Assembly (NCBI RefSeq): GCF_004331035.1
Contig: NZ_SJNT01000009.1
Coordinates: 62,001-126,000, forward strand
From: Acinetobacter sp. ANC 4910
GTDB lineage: Bacteria; Pseudomonadota; Gammaproteobacteria; Pseudomonadales; Moraxellaceae
Reading direction: 5' to 3'
DNA length: 64,000 nt
Shown here in pieces: positions 35,516 to 44,166 of the stretch. The stretch's first letter is position 1. Each line of letters begins with the position of its first letter. Made by a program: the position numbers and the translations under genes. The notes beneath the pieces were generated by a model that worked only from the letters and a program-made list of their open reading frames with translations, was not told the origin of the DNA and searched no databases.

Positions 35516-36414
35516 CTGAATTTGTAAAAATTGTCGAAGTCGGTCCACGTGACGGTTTGCAGAATGAGAAAACCTCACTCACCCTTCAAGATCGGAAACA
35601 CCTGATTCTGGATTTAATGCAAACTGGACTTACAGCCATTGAAGTCGGTTCTTGTGTGTCTCCGAAGTGGGTGCCACAAATGGCATTGAGTGATGAACTC
35701 TATGCTCAATTGCCCAAGGACCCGAATGTTCAATTCAGTTTGCTCACGCCAAATATGAAGGGTTTTGAATCTGCTTTGGCTGTCGGTTGTAAAGAGGTTG
35801 CGGTGTTTACCGCAGCTTCTGAAAGCTTCACGCAAAAAAACATTAATTGTTCCATTGATGAAAGCTTTGAAAAATTTGCCGACATCCTAAAAGCAGCCAA
35901 AGAACATGACATAAAAGTTCGTGGTTATGTGTCTTGCGTGGTTGATTGCCCTTATGAAGGTGCGATTGATCCGAAACAAGTCAGCAAAGTTGTCACCCGT
36001 TTATTTGATATGGGCTGTTATGAAGTCTCTATGGGTGAAACCATCGGTACAGCAACCCCCAACCGTGTCAAAAACATGTGGGAAGCTTGTTTAAGCGAAT
36101 TAGATGCTCAATTCATGGCAGGACATTTTCACAACACCTACGGCATGGCCATTGCCAATATTTACCAATCCTTAGAACAAGGCATTCGTGTTTTTGATTC
36201 TTCAATTGCGGGTTTAGGTGGTTGTCCTTATGCCAAAGGCGCTTCGGGTAACGTCAGTACCGAAGATTTGTTGTATTTACTCAATGGTATGGGCTTTGAA
36301 ACTGGCATTGATGTTGAAGCATTGATGCAAGCCAGTCAAAACATTAGTCAACGTTTAGACCGTCAAAATCCATCAAATTATGCTAATGCCTATTTACAAA
36401 CGCGTTGTGCTTAA
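35512..36414 (+). CDS. liuE: Hydroxymethylglutaryl-CoA lyase
   Basis: Cleaves HMG-CoA to acetoacetate and acetyl-CoA, closing leucine degradation. 300 residues, DRE-TIM fold. The N-terminal EVGPRDGLQNEK carries the catalytic Arg-Asp; GHFHNTYGMAIAN holds metal-binding histidines, and GLGGCPYAKGASGNVSTED contains the catalytic cysteine loop. Overlaps liuD by four bases, so the two are translationally coupled. Last gene of the cluster. Confidence 0.95.
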   Translation: MTEFVKIVEVGPRDGLQNEKTSLTLQDRKHLILDLMQTGLTAIEVGSCVSPKWVPQMALSDELYAQLPKDPNVQFSLLTPNMKGFESALAVGCKEVAVFTAASESFTQKNINCSIDESFEKFADILKAAKEHDIKVRGYVSCVVDCPYEGAIDPKQVSKVVTRLFDMGCYEVSMGETIGTATPNRVKNMWEACLSELDAQFMAGHFHNTYGMAIANIYQSLEQGIRVFDSSIAGLGGCPYAKGASGNVSTEDLLYLLNGMGFETGIDVEALMQASQNISQRLDRQNPSNYANAYLQTRCA

Positions 36415-36427
36415 CAAATATAACCTA

Positions 36428-36458
36428 TAAATCAGCCACTTATACAGCGGCTGATTTA
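36428..36458. terminator. Hairpin between converging liuE and cysK
   Basis: TAAATCAGCC (36428-36437) pairs perfectly with GGCTGATTTA (36449-36458) across an 11-base loop. A full T run is lacking on either side, but it lies between two converging stop codons and probably ends both transcripts. Confidence 0.6.
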
Positions 36459-36481
36459 CGTTTCATTTAGATCAAACCAAC

Positions 36482-37480
36482 TTAATCAGCAGAAATATCT
36501 TCAAACAGAACTGAAGATAGATAGCGTTCACCGCTGTCAGGTAAAATCACCACAATGTTTTTGCCAGCATTTTCAGGACGCGCTGCCAATTGTGCTGCTG
36601 CTGCCATCGCTGCACCACTTGAAATACCCACTAAAATCCCTTCTTGAGTCGCAATTTTACGCGCCCAATCAATTGCATCTTGACTGGTAATTGCCACAAC
36701 CTCATCCACCAAATCAAGGTCTAAGTTCTTCGGAATAAAGTTTGCCCCAATGCCTTGAATCTTATGCGGTGCAGGAGTAATCGCTTCACCACGTTTGGTT
36801 TGTCCAATAATTGCAGATTCAGCAGGTTCTACCGCAACTGAATACAATGCTTGGTTTTTTACTTTTTTAAAGAATCGTGAAATTCCTGAAATTGTGCCAC
36901 CTGTACCGACACCTGCAACTAAAATATCGACCTGACCATTGGTTGCTGTCCAAATTTCAGGACCCGTTGTATCTTCATGAATTTGTGGGTTTGCAGGATT
37001 TTCAAATTGTTGCGGGAGGAAATAAAGCTCTGGCTGCTCAGCCGCTAAACGTACAGCTTCATCTATAGCACCTTTCATACCTTTAGCTGGCTCGGTCAAT
37101 ACTAAGTTTGCACCCAATGCTTTTAACACTTTACGGCGTTCAATACTCATGCTCGCTGGCATGGTTAAAGTAATGTCATAACCTTTTGCCGCAGCAACAA
37201 ATGCTAAAGCAATACCCGTATTACCACTGGTCGGTTCTACAATATGCATGCCCGCTTTTAATACGCCACGTTTTTCTGCATCTGCAATCAGTGCCACACC
37301 AATACGGCATTTCACTGAAAAAGCAGGGTTTCGGCTTTCAACTTTGGCAAACACATTCGCGCCACCAGAAATAACGCGATTAATGCGTACTAATGGTGTA
37401 TTACCAATCGCTTCTGCATTGTTACTATAAACTGCAATCCCTAAATTATTGGGTGTTGGAAAGGCTGAATCAGTCGTCAT
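36482..37480 (-). CDS. cysK: Cysteine synthase A (O-acetylserine sulfhydrylase)
   Basis: PLP enzyme making L-cysteine from O-acetylserine and sulfide, 332 residues. The PLP lysine lies in [11 protein letters not shown]; the substrate loop is [13 protein letters not shown] and the phosphate cup is [16 protein letters not shown]. The wording of these blocks fits CysK rather than cystathionine beta-synthase or CysM. It stands alone, with no cysE beside it. Confidence 0.94.
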   Translation of the reverse strand: MTTDSAFPTPNNLGIAVYSNNAEAIGNTPLVRINRVISGGANVFAKVESRNPAFSVKCRIGVALIADAEKRGVLKAGMHIVEPTSGNTGIALAFVAAAKGYDITLTMPASMSIERRKVLKALGANLVLTEPAKGMKGAIDEAVRLAAEQPELYFLPQQFENPANPQIHEDTTGPEIWTATNGQVDILVAGVGTGGTISGISRFFKKVKNQALYSVAVEPAESAIIGQTKRGEAITPAPHKIQGIGANFIPKNLDLDLVDEVVAITSQDAIDWARKIATQEGILVGISSGAAMAAAAQLAARPENAGKNIVVILPDSGERYLSSVLFEDISAD

Positions 37481-37635
37481 GTTATATCCCTAAGTTTATT
37501 CACTATTTATAACTAAATCATCATACAACCAATTTTTAGCAAATACAGAATACAGTTGAAAATTTCTGTTGATTTCTCTTTTAATGCATCTATTTCACGA
37601 TGAAGATTTTGGCATGTCCTTATGCCATTTCAACT

Positions 37636-38511
37636 TTAGGCTTCTAATGTCGTTTGGTTCCATTGTTCGAGTACAGACACAGCCGCGGTAAAATCCATCT
37701 GCTCGGCTTGCGCTGTTGGAGTTTCTTTAAACAACGCTTGAATACTTTCAAAAATTGGCACGTTTGAATTTTGCTGTTGTGCTAAATCTAAGCCTATGCC
37801 AATATCTTTTTGCAATAAATTCAAGGCAAAGGTTTTAGGAAAACTACGGTTCAACACCTTCTGCGCCATGATCGAATCAGACACCGTACTTTTACCACTG
37901 GAATGATTAATACAGTTTAAGGCAGCCCTAACATCAACTTGCTGTTGTTTAAGAATAGTTAATCCCTCCGCCAAAGCCCACAAATGGGTGGCCATCAACA
38001 CATTATTCACTGCTTTCACCGCAAAACCTGAACCACTATCTCCAACATATTCAACCAAGCCTGAAAATGCAGAAATGATCGGTAACGCGCGTTGGTAGGC
38101 TTGCTCATCTCCACCCAACATCACGGTTAAGGTTCCCCGTTCCGCACCAATCGTTTGGCCCGAAACAGGTGCATCTAAATAAGTAACCTGATTTTGCCCA
38201 AGCTGCTGAGATAACTTGCGTGCTGAATCTGGCACACCGCTGGTACAGTCAATCCAGATACTGCCCGCTTTAGGAGGATATTGTGCAATAAGCTGTTCAA
38301 CATCCGCACTGGTCGGCAAACAGGAAATAATAAAATCGGCTTGTACGGCGTGTTCCAAACTTACGGCTTGCGTAGCAAATTGCTGTGCATGCTGTTCGGC
38401 TTTTTCGGTCGTTCTATTCCAGACATACACAGGTAAACCGAGCTTAGGAAGATGGGAAGCCATATGCCAACCCATCGCACCCAATCCAATAAAAGCAATA
38501 CTTTGACTCAA
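37636..38511 (-). CDS. Beta-hydroxyacid dehydrogenase in the rut operon (possible RutE replacement)
   Basis: About 291 residues. Member of the 3-hydroxyisobutyrate/tartronate semialdehyde dehydrogenase family: NAD(P)-binding GLGAMGWHMASHL, substrate loop YLDAPVSGQTIGAERGTLTVMLGG, catalytic lysine in SGFAVKAVNNVLMATHLWALAEG. I chose a TTG start at 38511 with GGAGAG 6 bases upstream; the frame stays open into the end of rutG but has no ribosome site there. It is the last gene of the rut operon, 22 bp after rutG. These enzymes reduce small semialdehydes, so it may reduce malonic semialdehyde to 3-hydroxypropionate in place of RutE. That role is inference. Confidence 0.85.
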   Translation of the reverse strand: MSQSIAFIGLGAMGWHMASHLPKLGLPVYVWNRTTEKAEQHAQQFATQAVSLEHAVQADFIISCLPTSADVEQLIAQYPPKAGSIWIDCTSGVPDSARKLSQQLGQNQVTYLDAPVSGQTIGAERGTLTVMLGGDEQAYQRALPIISAFSGLVEYVGDSGSGFAVKAVNNVLMATHLWALAEGLTILKQQQVDVRAALNCINHSSGKSTVSDSIMAQKVLNRSFPKTFALNLLQKDIGIGLDLAQQQNSNVPIFESIQALFKETPTAQAEQMDFTAAVSVLEQWNQTTLEA

Positions 38512-38533
38512 TTGATCTCTCCATTCAGGTTCA

Positions 38534-39892
38534 TTAAGAACCTTGCACAACGCTGTTGTTCGCTTCACTTTCCACACTTTGAACTTTTGCTACAGTCTCT
38601 TCACCACGGTTTAAGAAGAGATTGAGTAGAATTGCTGCCAGTGTTGCAGTACCAATACCGCCCAAGTCAAATGAACCGATGTGTAAACTGAAGTTGCCTG
38701 CGCCCATAATTAAACTCACGGCTGCAATAATTAAGGTGCTGTTTTGGGTAAAATCTACTTTGTTATCGACCCAGATTTTTGCTCCAGCTACGGTAATCAA
38801 CCCGAATACAACGATGGATGCTCCACCTAACAATGCAACAGGAATGGTGCTAATCACGGCGCCAAATTTTGGTGATAAACCAAGTAAAATAGCGAAGATC
38901 CCTGCGACTACAAAAATAGTGGTTGAATAGACTTTGGTGACTGCCATTACGCCAATATTTTCTGCATAGGTGGTCATGCCTGTACCGCCAACTGAAGCAG
39001 ATAAAGAGGTACATATACCATCTGCGAAAAATGCACGTCCCATATACGGCGACAGGTTTTTCCCTGTCATGGCTGAAACTGCTTTGAAATGTCCCAAGTT
39101 TTCCGCCACTAAAATAATCGCCACAGGTGCAATCAATAACATGGCATTTGCGTTAAAGACGGGTGCATGGAACGTCGGTAATCCAAACCATGCAGCATTG
39201 CCAATAATTGAGAAATCAATAGGTTTACCGAAACCCATGACATTGGCAAGCAAGAAGTACACAAAATAAGCAGAACACAGCCCAATCAGTAACAACAAGC
39301 GACGCACCATACCACGTGTAAACACCGCAACCGCACTAATACAAACAATGGTAATTACCGCCATCCACGTATCAAATGTATTGGTCGATACACTTTTAAT
39401 GGTAATGGGTGCAAGGTTCAAACCAATGATCATGACAATGGCACCTGTGACAATCGGCGGCATCAACTTTTCGATCCAACCTGTTCCCGTCTTCATTACC
39501 ACAAGGCCAATACCTGCATACACCAAACCACAAGCTATTGTTCCCCCAAGGGCTAAAGCGATGTTCGGATTTGAACCTGCACCAGCGTAACCTGTTGCGG
39601 CCGCGACAGCTCCAATAAAGGCAAAACTTGACCCCAGATAACTTGGCATACGACCACCCGTCATCAGGAAGAATAAAATCGTGCCTATCCCCGTAATGAA
39701 GATGGTTAAGTTAGGATCGAACCCCATCAGCAACGGTGCCAGTACCGTTGCTCCAAACATGGCAAAAGCATGTTGCAAGCCTAGAACGATACTGCGTCCT
39801 ACTGGAAGATATTCATCAATTTGAACAGGTGTTGTATCTAAGTCGCCTTGATAAGGCTTAAATTTCGGAAACCACGATTGTTTTTCTTGCAT
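38534..39892 (-). CDS. rutG: Uracil/pyrimidine permease, NCS2 family
   Basis: Inner-membrane nucleobase transporter, 452 residues with about 14 hydrophobic segments. NCS2 motifs: VLGLQHAFAMFGATVLAPLL at the start, VILVAENLGHFKAVSAMTG (with the conserved Glu) near residue 260, and SVGGTGMTTYAENIGVMAVTKV near 300. UraA-like features plus the rut context give RutG. It follows rutF by 31 bp. Confidence 0.92.
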   Translation of the reverse strand: MQEKQSWFPKFKPYQGDLDTTPVQIDEYLPVGRSIVLGLQHAFAMFGATVLAPLLMGFDPNLTIFITGIGTILFFLMTGGRMPSYLGSSFAFIGAVAAATGYAGAGSNPNIALALGGTIACGLVYAGIGLVVMKTGTGWIEKLMPPIVTGAIVMIIGLNLAPITIKSVSTNTFDTWMAVITIVCISAVAVFTRGMVRRLLLLIGLCSAYFVYFLLANVMGFGKPIDFSIIGNAAWFGLPTFHAPVFNANAMLLIAPVAIILVAENLGHFKAVSAMTGKNLSPYMGRAFFADGICTSLSASVGGTGMTTYAENIGVMAVTKVYSTTIFVVAGIFAILLGLSPKFGAVISTIPVALLGGASIVVFGLITVAGAKIWVDNKVDFTQNSTLIIAAVSLIMGAGNFSLHIGSFDLGGIGTATLAAILLNLFLNRGEETVAKVQSVESEANNSVVQGS

Positions 39893-39923
39893 GGGTTTCC
39901 CCTCCTTCTTTTAAGGTGTGTTT

Positions 39924-40490
39924 TTAGCACATACGGTGTGGTTCACAATAAGCACGGTTAAAATACATTAGCGCATTTAAGCCCTGAGTGTGTTGAATAG
40001 CTTTGACCCGACAGAACAAAACATCATGACTCCCCACACTCATGCTTTGCACAATTTCACAGTCAAAACTAATCAAGGCGTCCTGTAAAACAGGCGCCTG
40101 CGTAGCCAACGTTTCCCACTGACCCGCAGCAAAGCGTTCAGGCATTGGCGTTTTGCCACCAAAAACATTGGAAAGAGTCATTTGATGAGAAGCCAAAGTG
40201 TTAACACATAACACTTTATTGGTCTTAAAAGTCTCAAATACAGATGCAGAACGATTAAGACACACCAACAACGTAGGTGGTGTATCTGTCACGCTACATA
40301 CGGCAGAGGCAGTAAAGCCTGCGACGCCTGCTGGTCCAGAAGTCGTAATCACATTGACTGCTGCCCCCAGATTTGACATGCCTTCGCGGAAGGCTTTTTG
40401 ATCGACTTCGATATGTGTAGTTTTTTGCGTATTATAGATTTTTTGTAAACATTCTTCTTTGATTAAGCTCTTAAGCAATTCAGCATTCAT
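39924..40490 (-). CDS. rutF: Flavin reductase supplying RutA
   Basis: NADH:FMN reductase that provides reduced flavin to the RutA mono-oxygenase. About 188 residues from the ATG at 40490 (AGGAGA upstream). The flavin_reduct domain is clear: [31 protein letters not shown] and [12 protein letters not shown]. It has about 25 more N-terminal residues than the short enterobacterial form. It lies between rutC (36-bp gap) and rutG. Confidence 0.92.
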   Translation of the reverse strand: MNAELLKSLIKEECLQKIYNTQKTTHIEVDQKAFREGMSNLGAAVNVITTSGPAGVAGFTASAVCSVTDTPPTLLVCLNRSASVFETFKTNKVLCVNTLASHQMTLSNVFGGKTPMPERFAAGQWETLATQAPVLQDALISFDCEIVQSMSVGSHDVLFCRVKAIQHTQGLNALMYFNRAYCEPHRMC

Positions 40491-40526
40491 TTTTGTTCTC
40501 CTGTTGGGTTCTAATCTCGCGACCAA

Positions 40527-40916
40527 TTAAACGGTAACGACATGAGCAACACTGGCAATTTCAACTAAAGCATCAGGTTTAACCAAACCGACCTGAATGC
40601 AGTAGCGTGCAGGTTTATCTCCCGGGAAATACTCGGCATAGACTTGATTAATCGCGGCATAATCCGCCCAATCTTTAACAAAAACATGGTTGAAGGTCAC
40701 ATCTTCCAAACTACCACCCGCTTCCTTTAATACCTTTTGAATGGTTTCTAAAATATGTCGGGTCTGTGCAGCCGCATCTCCCACATGAACCACATTGTTA
40801 TTTTCATCAAAAGCCAATGTGCCTGAGACATAGACGATATTGTCTGCTTGGGTGGCTGGAACATAGGGTGCTAATGGTTTTGATGTTCCTGCTGGAATAA
40901 TGACTTGTTTAGGCAT
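40527..40916 (-). CDS. rutC: RidA-family aminoacrylate deaminase
   Basis: RidA/YjgF-fold protein, 129 residues, thought to speed hydrolysis of aminoacrylate in the Rut pathway. Motifs: [29 protein letters not shown], and the ligand-pocket arginine in [23 protein letters not shown] precedes the ATG. It lies 15 bp after rutB. Confidence 0.92.
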   Translation of the reverse strand: MPKQVIIPAGTSKPLAPYVPATQADNIVYVSGTLAFDENNNVVHVGDAAAQTRHILETIQKVLKEAGGSLEDVTFNHVFVKDWADYAAINQVYAEYFPGDKPARYCIQVGLVKPDALVEIASVAHVVTV

Positions 40917-40931
40917 GGTGATCGCTCCGTA

Positions 40932-41687
40932 TTAGGCAGATTTGGCAAGTTGGTCAATATTGGGAACAAAAGTGTCTACAAAGCTTTCTGTATCGGACAC
41001 CCAACCAAAAAAGGTTTTGATGTTGTAGAGGCTTGCAGCTTGAATTTCTGCTGAACCCGCCTGATAACACGCATCTTTTAATGCCACCCCAAAGTACTCA
41101 AGGAAAAAACCATCTCTTAAGGTCGATTCCACGCAAACATTGGTCGCAATACCCACGAAAACCAAATTACGAATTCCTCGTGCACGTAACATGCTATCTA
41201 ATGCGGTATTAAAGAAACCGCTGTAACGAGGTTTTTCAATCACGATATCTTGGGCTAAAGGTTGTAACTCATCGATCAGTTCGAAATCCCAACCGCCCTT
41301 TGCCAATAATTTGCCTTGTAGTTCGGGTTGTTTACGCATGGTTTTCAACGCATTGGATTTATGAAAATTTGGTGAACCACGTCCTCCCGCTTCCACATAT
41401 TGATTATCCCAGCCGTTTTTAAAGTAAATCACCTGAATATTGGCTGCATGTGCTGCTTCAACTGCTTTTTTAATATTCTGCACCACAGGTTGGGTCGCTG
41501 AAATATCAAAACCGGCTAAATCCAGATAGCCACCCATTGAAGTATAGGCATTCTGCATATCAATGACGATTAAGGCAGTTTGCTCAGGCGCAAACTGAAT
41601 ATTTTCAGGTTCTGCTTTTAAGGTTTTGCCTTGACCTGTGGCTTCGGTAAAATCACTGATGACTGTATGTGTATGGATTTGGCTCAT
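40932..41687 (-). CDS. rutB: Ureidoacrylate amidohydrolase
   Basis: Isochorismatase-fold enzyme that hydrolyses ureidoacrylate from RutA. 251 residues from the ATG at 41687 (GGAGAAATCAGC upstream), which overlaps the rutA stop (ATGA). The catalytic triad is visible: Asp in [10 protein letters not shown], Lys in [11 protein letters not shown], Cys in [16 protein letters not shown]. Confidence 0.93.
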   Translation of the reverse strand: MSQIHTHTVISDFTEATGQGKTLKAEPENIQFAPEQTALIVIDMQNAYTSMGGYLDLAGFDISATQPVVQNIKKAVEAAHAANIQVIYFKNGWDNQYVEAGGRGSPNFHKSNALKTMRKQPELQGKLLAKGGWDFELIDELQPLAQDIVIEKPRYSGFFNTALDSMLRARGIRNLVFVGIATNVCVESTLRDGFFLEYFGVALKDACYQAGSAEIQAASLYNIKTFFGWVSDTESFVDTFVPNIDQLAKSA

Positions 41688-42802
41688 GCTGATTTCTCCA
41701 AAACAGTTACAGGTGCTTGTTGTGTAAGATCCGTTACAATGTGTTGACGGCATTGCATAAGCGGTTGAATTTTTTGACCAAAATCTTCCACACCCTGAAC
41801 GAAATCATCAAAGGTCAATAAAATGCCTTCTGTGCCTTTAATGTCACCAATTTCATCCAACATGGCTGCGACTTTTTCATAAGAACCGACCAAAGTGCCC
41901 ATGTTGATATTGACGGGAGATACGCTCGATGCCATTTGACGAATATTGGTATCGGTTCCTGAAGTGGTGTCTTTGCCGCCTTGATTCATCAACCAGTTAA
42001 TTGCTTCCATGTCTGCGCCATCGTTATAGCTTTGCCATTTTGCCAATGCTTCTTCGTCAGTTTCAGCGGCAATCACCATAAACAGCACATAAGTCTGAAC
42101 ATCCCGTCCTGTTTTATCCGTATGTGCTTTTAAGCGATCATTGATTTCTGCATAAGCGGTTGGTGTGTTTAAACCTTTCCCAAAGACAAAGTTGTAATCC
42201 GCATATTGTGCAGAAAATGCGAGCCCTGTATCCGATTGACCTGCACAGATAATTTTCATATCTGCTTGTGGGGTTGGGCTAACACGACAATCCTGCATTT
42301 CAAAATGTTCGCCTTTGAAATCTGACTTACCTGTAGCCCACAGTTCACGAAGAATTTGTACATATTCAGATAAATAATCATAGCGCTTACCAAAGTACTC
42401 ATCACCTGGCCACATACCCATTTGCGTATATTCAGGCGCTTGCCAGCCTGTCACGACATTTAAACCAAAGCGACCATTCGAAATAGAATCAATAGTTGAA
42501 GCCATACGTGCAACAATTGCAGGTGGCATCACCAAAGTTGCTGCGGTCGCATAAATTTTAATTTTGCTGGTAACCGCAGCTAAACCCGCCATGAGTGTGA
42601 AGGTTTCTAAGTTATGATCCCAAAATTCAGTTTTGCCACCAAAGCCACGCAGTTTGATCATAGATAAGGCAAAATCGAAACCATAATGCTCAGCACGTTG
42701 TACTATTTTTTTGTTGAGTTCAAAGCTCGGCATGTACTGTGGAGCATTTTCAGAAAGTAACCAACCATTGTTCCCGATTGGGCAAAAGACACCTATTTTC
42801 AT
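41684..42802 (-). CDS. rutA: Pyrimidine mono-oxygenase
   Basis: Flavin-dependent, luciferase-fold enzyme that opens the uracil ring. 372 residues. Typical blocks: [23 protein letters not shown] at the N-terminus, [48 protein letters not shown]. First gene of rutA-B-C-F-G-dehydrogenase. The 340-bp upstream region carries sigma-54-like, NtrC-like and RutR-like signals, which fits nitrogen-limited uracil use. Confidence 0.95.
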   Translation of the reverse strand: MKIGVFCPIGNNGWLLSENAPQYMPSFELNKKIVQRAEHYGFDFALSMIKLRGFGGKTEFWDHNLETFTLMAGLAAVTSKIKIYATAATLVMPPAIVARMASTIDSISNGRFGLNVVTGWQAPEYTQMGMWPGDEYFGKRYDYLSEYVQILRELWATGKSDFKGEHFEMQDCRVSPTPQADMKIICAGQSDTGLAFSAQYADYNFVFGKGLNTPTAYAEINDRLKAHTDKTGRDVQTYVLFMVIAAETDEEALAKWQSYNDGADMEAINWLMNQGGKDTTSGTDTNIRQMASSVSPVNINMGTLVGSYEKVAAMLDEIGDIKGTEGILLTFDDFVQGVEDFGQKIQPLMQCRQHIVTDLTQQAPVTVLEKSA

Positions 42803-42893
42803 GTGTTACATCCTCATTCAATTATGAAATTTCTCAAAACCTATACCCTGTTATTTTCTGGGATATAAATTTTTATATTCTTAATTTTATGAG

Positions 42894-42909
42894 TGCATGG
42901 AGTGTGCCA
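42894..42909 (-). promoter_or_regulatory. Sigma-54 promoter candidate for rutA
   Basis: The minus strand reads TGGCACACTCCATGCA: two mismatches to TGGCACGNNNNTTGCA, with correct GG-to-GC spacing. The predicted start is near 42883, giving an 81-base leader before rutA. Confidence 0.6.
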
Positions 42910-42964
42910 ACTTTATATTTTCTATTTATATCAATAATTTAAAATAATTATAAAATTTACGTAT

Positions 42965-42980
42965 TTTACCAAAGGGTAAA
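42965..42980. promoter_or_regulatory. RutR-like operator 1
   Basis: TTTACCAAAGGGTAAA is a perfect 6+4+6 palindrome with the same layout as the RutR site TTGACCANNTGGTCAA (11 of 14 fixed positions). It lies about 85-100 bp upstream of the predicted rutA start. Confidence 0.5.
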
Positions 42981-42996
42981 TTAACTATTTTTCACA

Positions 42997-43013
42997 TGCA
43001 CTTTTTTTGTGAT
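42997..43013. promoter_or_regulatory. NtrC-like site upstream of rutA
   Basis: TGCACTTTTTTTGTGAT keeps TGCAC-N7-GTG of the NtrC dyad but loses the last CA. It lies 115-130 bp upstream of the sigma-54-like start, a usual enhancer distance. Weak alone; supported by position. Confidence 0.35.
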
Positions 43014-43038
43014 TCATGATCTAAATTTGTGCATTTTT

Positions 43039-43054
43039 TTGACCAGATGGAAAA
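43039..43054. promoter_or_regulatory. RutR-like operator 2
   Basis: TTGACCAGATGGAAAA matches the RutR consensus TTGACCANNTGGTCAA at 12 of 14 fixed positions; one half-site is perfect. It lies between the rutD terminator and operator 1. Confidence 0.5.
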
Positions 43055-43065
43055 ATAAATGAAAT

Positions 43066-43096
43066 AAAAAGGCACTGAACCAAGCAGTGCCTTTTT
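43066..43096 (-). terminator. Rho-independent terminator after rutD
   Basis: AAAAAGGCACTG (43066-43077) pairs perfectly with CAGTGCCTTTTT (43085-43096). It separates rutD from the rutA promoter region, so rutA does not depend on read-through from rutD. Confidence 0.9.
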
Positions 43097-43142
43097 GAAT
43101 ATTTATATCAATCTATATGATGGTGAAAATGAACCAAGCTTG

Positions 43143-43958
43143 TTAACTTGCTGCTAAATTTAAAGCTGATTGTTTGATCAATTTTTCTAATAGTAGTTGA
43201 TTAAATAATTCAGGTTGCGTAACAGTTATTGCATGCGCCCCATGTGGCAAAATATCTAATTCAGCATGCATAAATAGTTGTTTTAAATGATGACTTTGCT
43301 GATAAGGAACTAGAAAATCATCTTCAGTCGCAATTAAATACATTGGAATTTTATTTAAACTCGAAATCGTTTCAGCCTTCAGTTCATAACTCATTAAAGC
43401 ACTCAAACGCGTGAAGACATTCAGCAAAGGCGGAAATTGTTCGATCTGCTTATTTTCCTGAATTTCTAAATCTGAAATATGTGCAGAAATCCATGCAGGA
43501 GGATATAAAAATAATGCCTGTGCTCGGACATACGCTTCGACACCCGCATATTGTAATAAGGCGATTCGTGTACTAAAGCACTTGTGTGTATGTGCATCTA
43601 ACTGTTGCCAGCCATTTACAACTGAGAGAGACAACATGGTTTTTTCAGATTTTTCAAGTAAAACAGCCAGTTCCGCCCCAATAAAACCCCCTAAAGCATG
43701 CCCAACAAAATGGAATTCTTGAATGTTCAACATGGATAATAAATCCATGACCTGTTTGGCCAAGTGGGTCATACTATAGTCTTCATTAAGGATGACCGCA
43801 TTTTTATGGCAACCCTCTTGATCATAAATCACCACATGAAAATGTTGTTGTAGTGCTTGTATTTGCGGTGTCCAAAACTGCCCATGTCCACCTAAACCCG
43901 CCGATAAAATGATATATTCAGCGGATATTTTTTGTGATGGAAAAACCTGATAATGCAT
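43143..43958 (-). CDS. rutD: Alpha/beta-hydrolase fold protein of the Rut pathway
   Basis: A 271-residue alpha/beta hydrolase, thought to help hydrolyse aminoacrylate or a related product in the Rut pathway. The nucleophile elbow reads GHALGGF, with Ala where most hydrolases have Ser; the same GHALG occurs in enterobacterial RutD, which supports the name. Other blocks: SAGLGGHGQFWTPQ, YDQEGCHKN, VNGWQQLDAHTHKCF, FLYPPAWI. It is a separate unit upstream of rutA, not inside the operon as in E. coli. Confidence 0.88.
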   Translation of the reverse strand: MHYQVFPSQKISAEYIILSAGLGGHGQFWTPQIQALQQHFHVVIYDQEGCHKNAVILNEDYSMTHLAKQVMDLLSMLNIQEFHFVGHALGGFIGAELAVLLEKSEKTMLSLSVVNGWQQLDAHTHKCFSTRIALLQYAGVEAYVRAQALFLYPPAWISAHISDLEIQENKQIEQFPPLLNVFTRLSALMSYELKAETISSLNKIPMYLIATEDDFLVPYQQSHHLKQLFMHAELDILPHGAHAITVTQPELFNQLLLEKLIKQSALNLAAS

Positions 43959-44166
43959 AATGATTGACCTCTAAGAAAAATGTGTTTCCTAGAGTTCAGC
44001 AAAAAATATGCCGATTCGCTTTCATCTTCATGTGCTGTTTATTGTCGTATTTCTTCAAGGATACGATCTGTTACATGCTTTATGTTCTATTTAGCAGCAA
44101 AAGCATTTGTATTCTTAGACAACATTGAACAAAATAATCCTCGAAACATGGTTCATAGGAATAACA

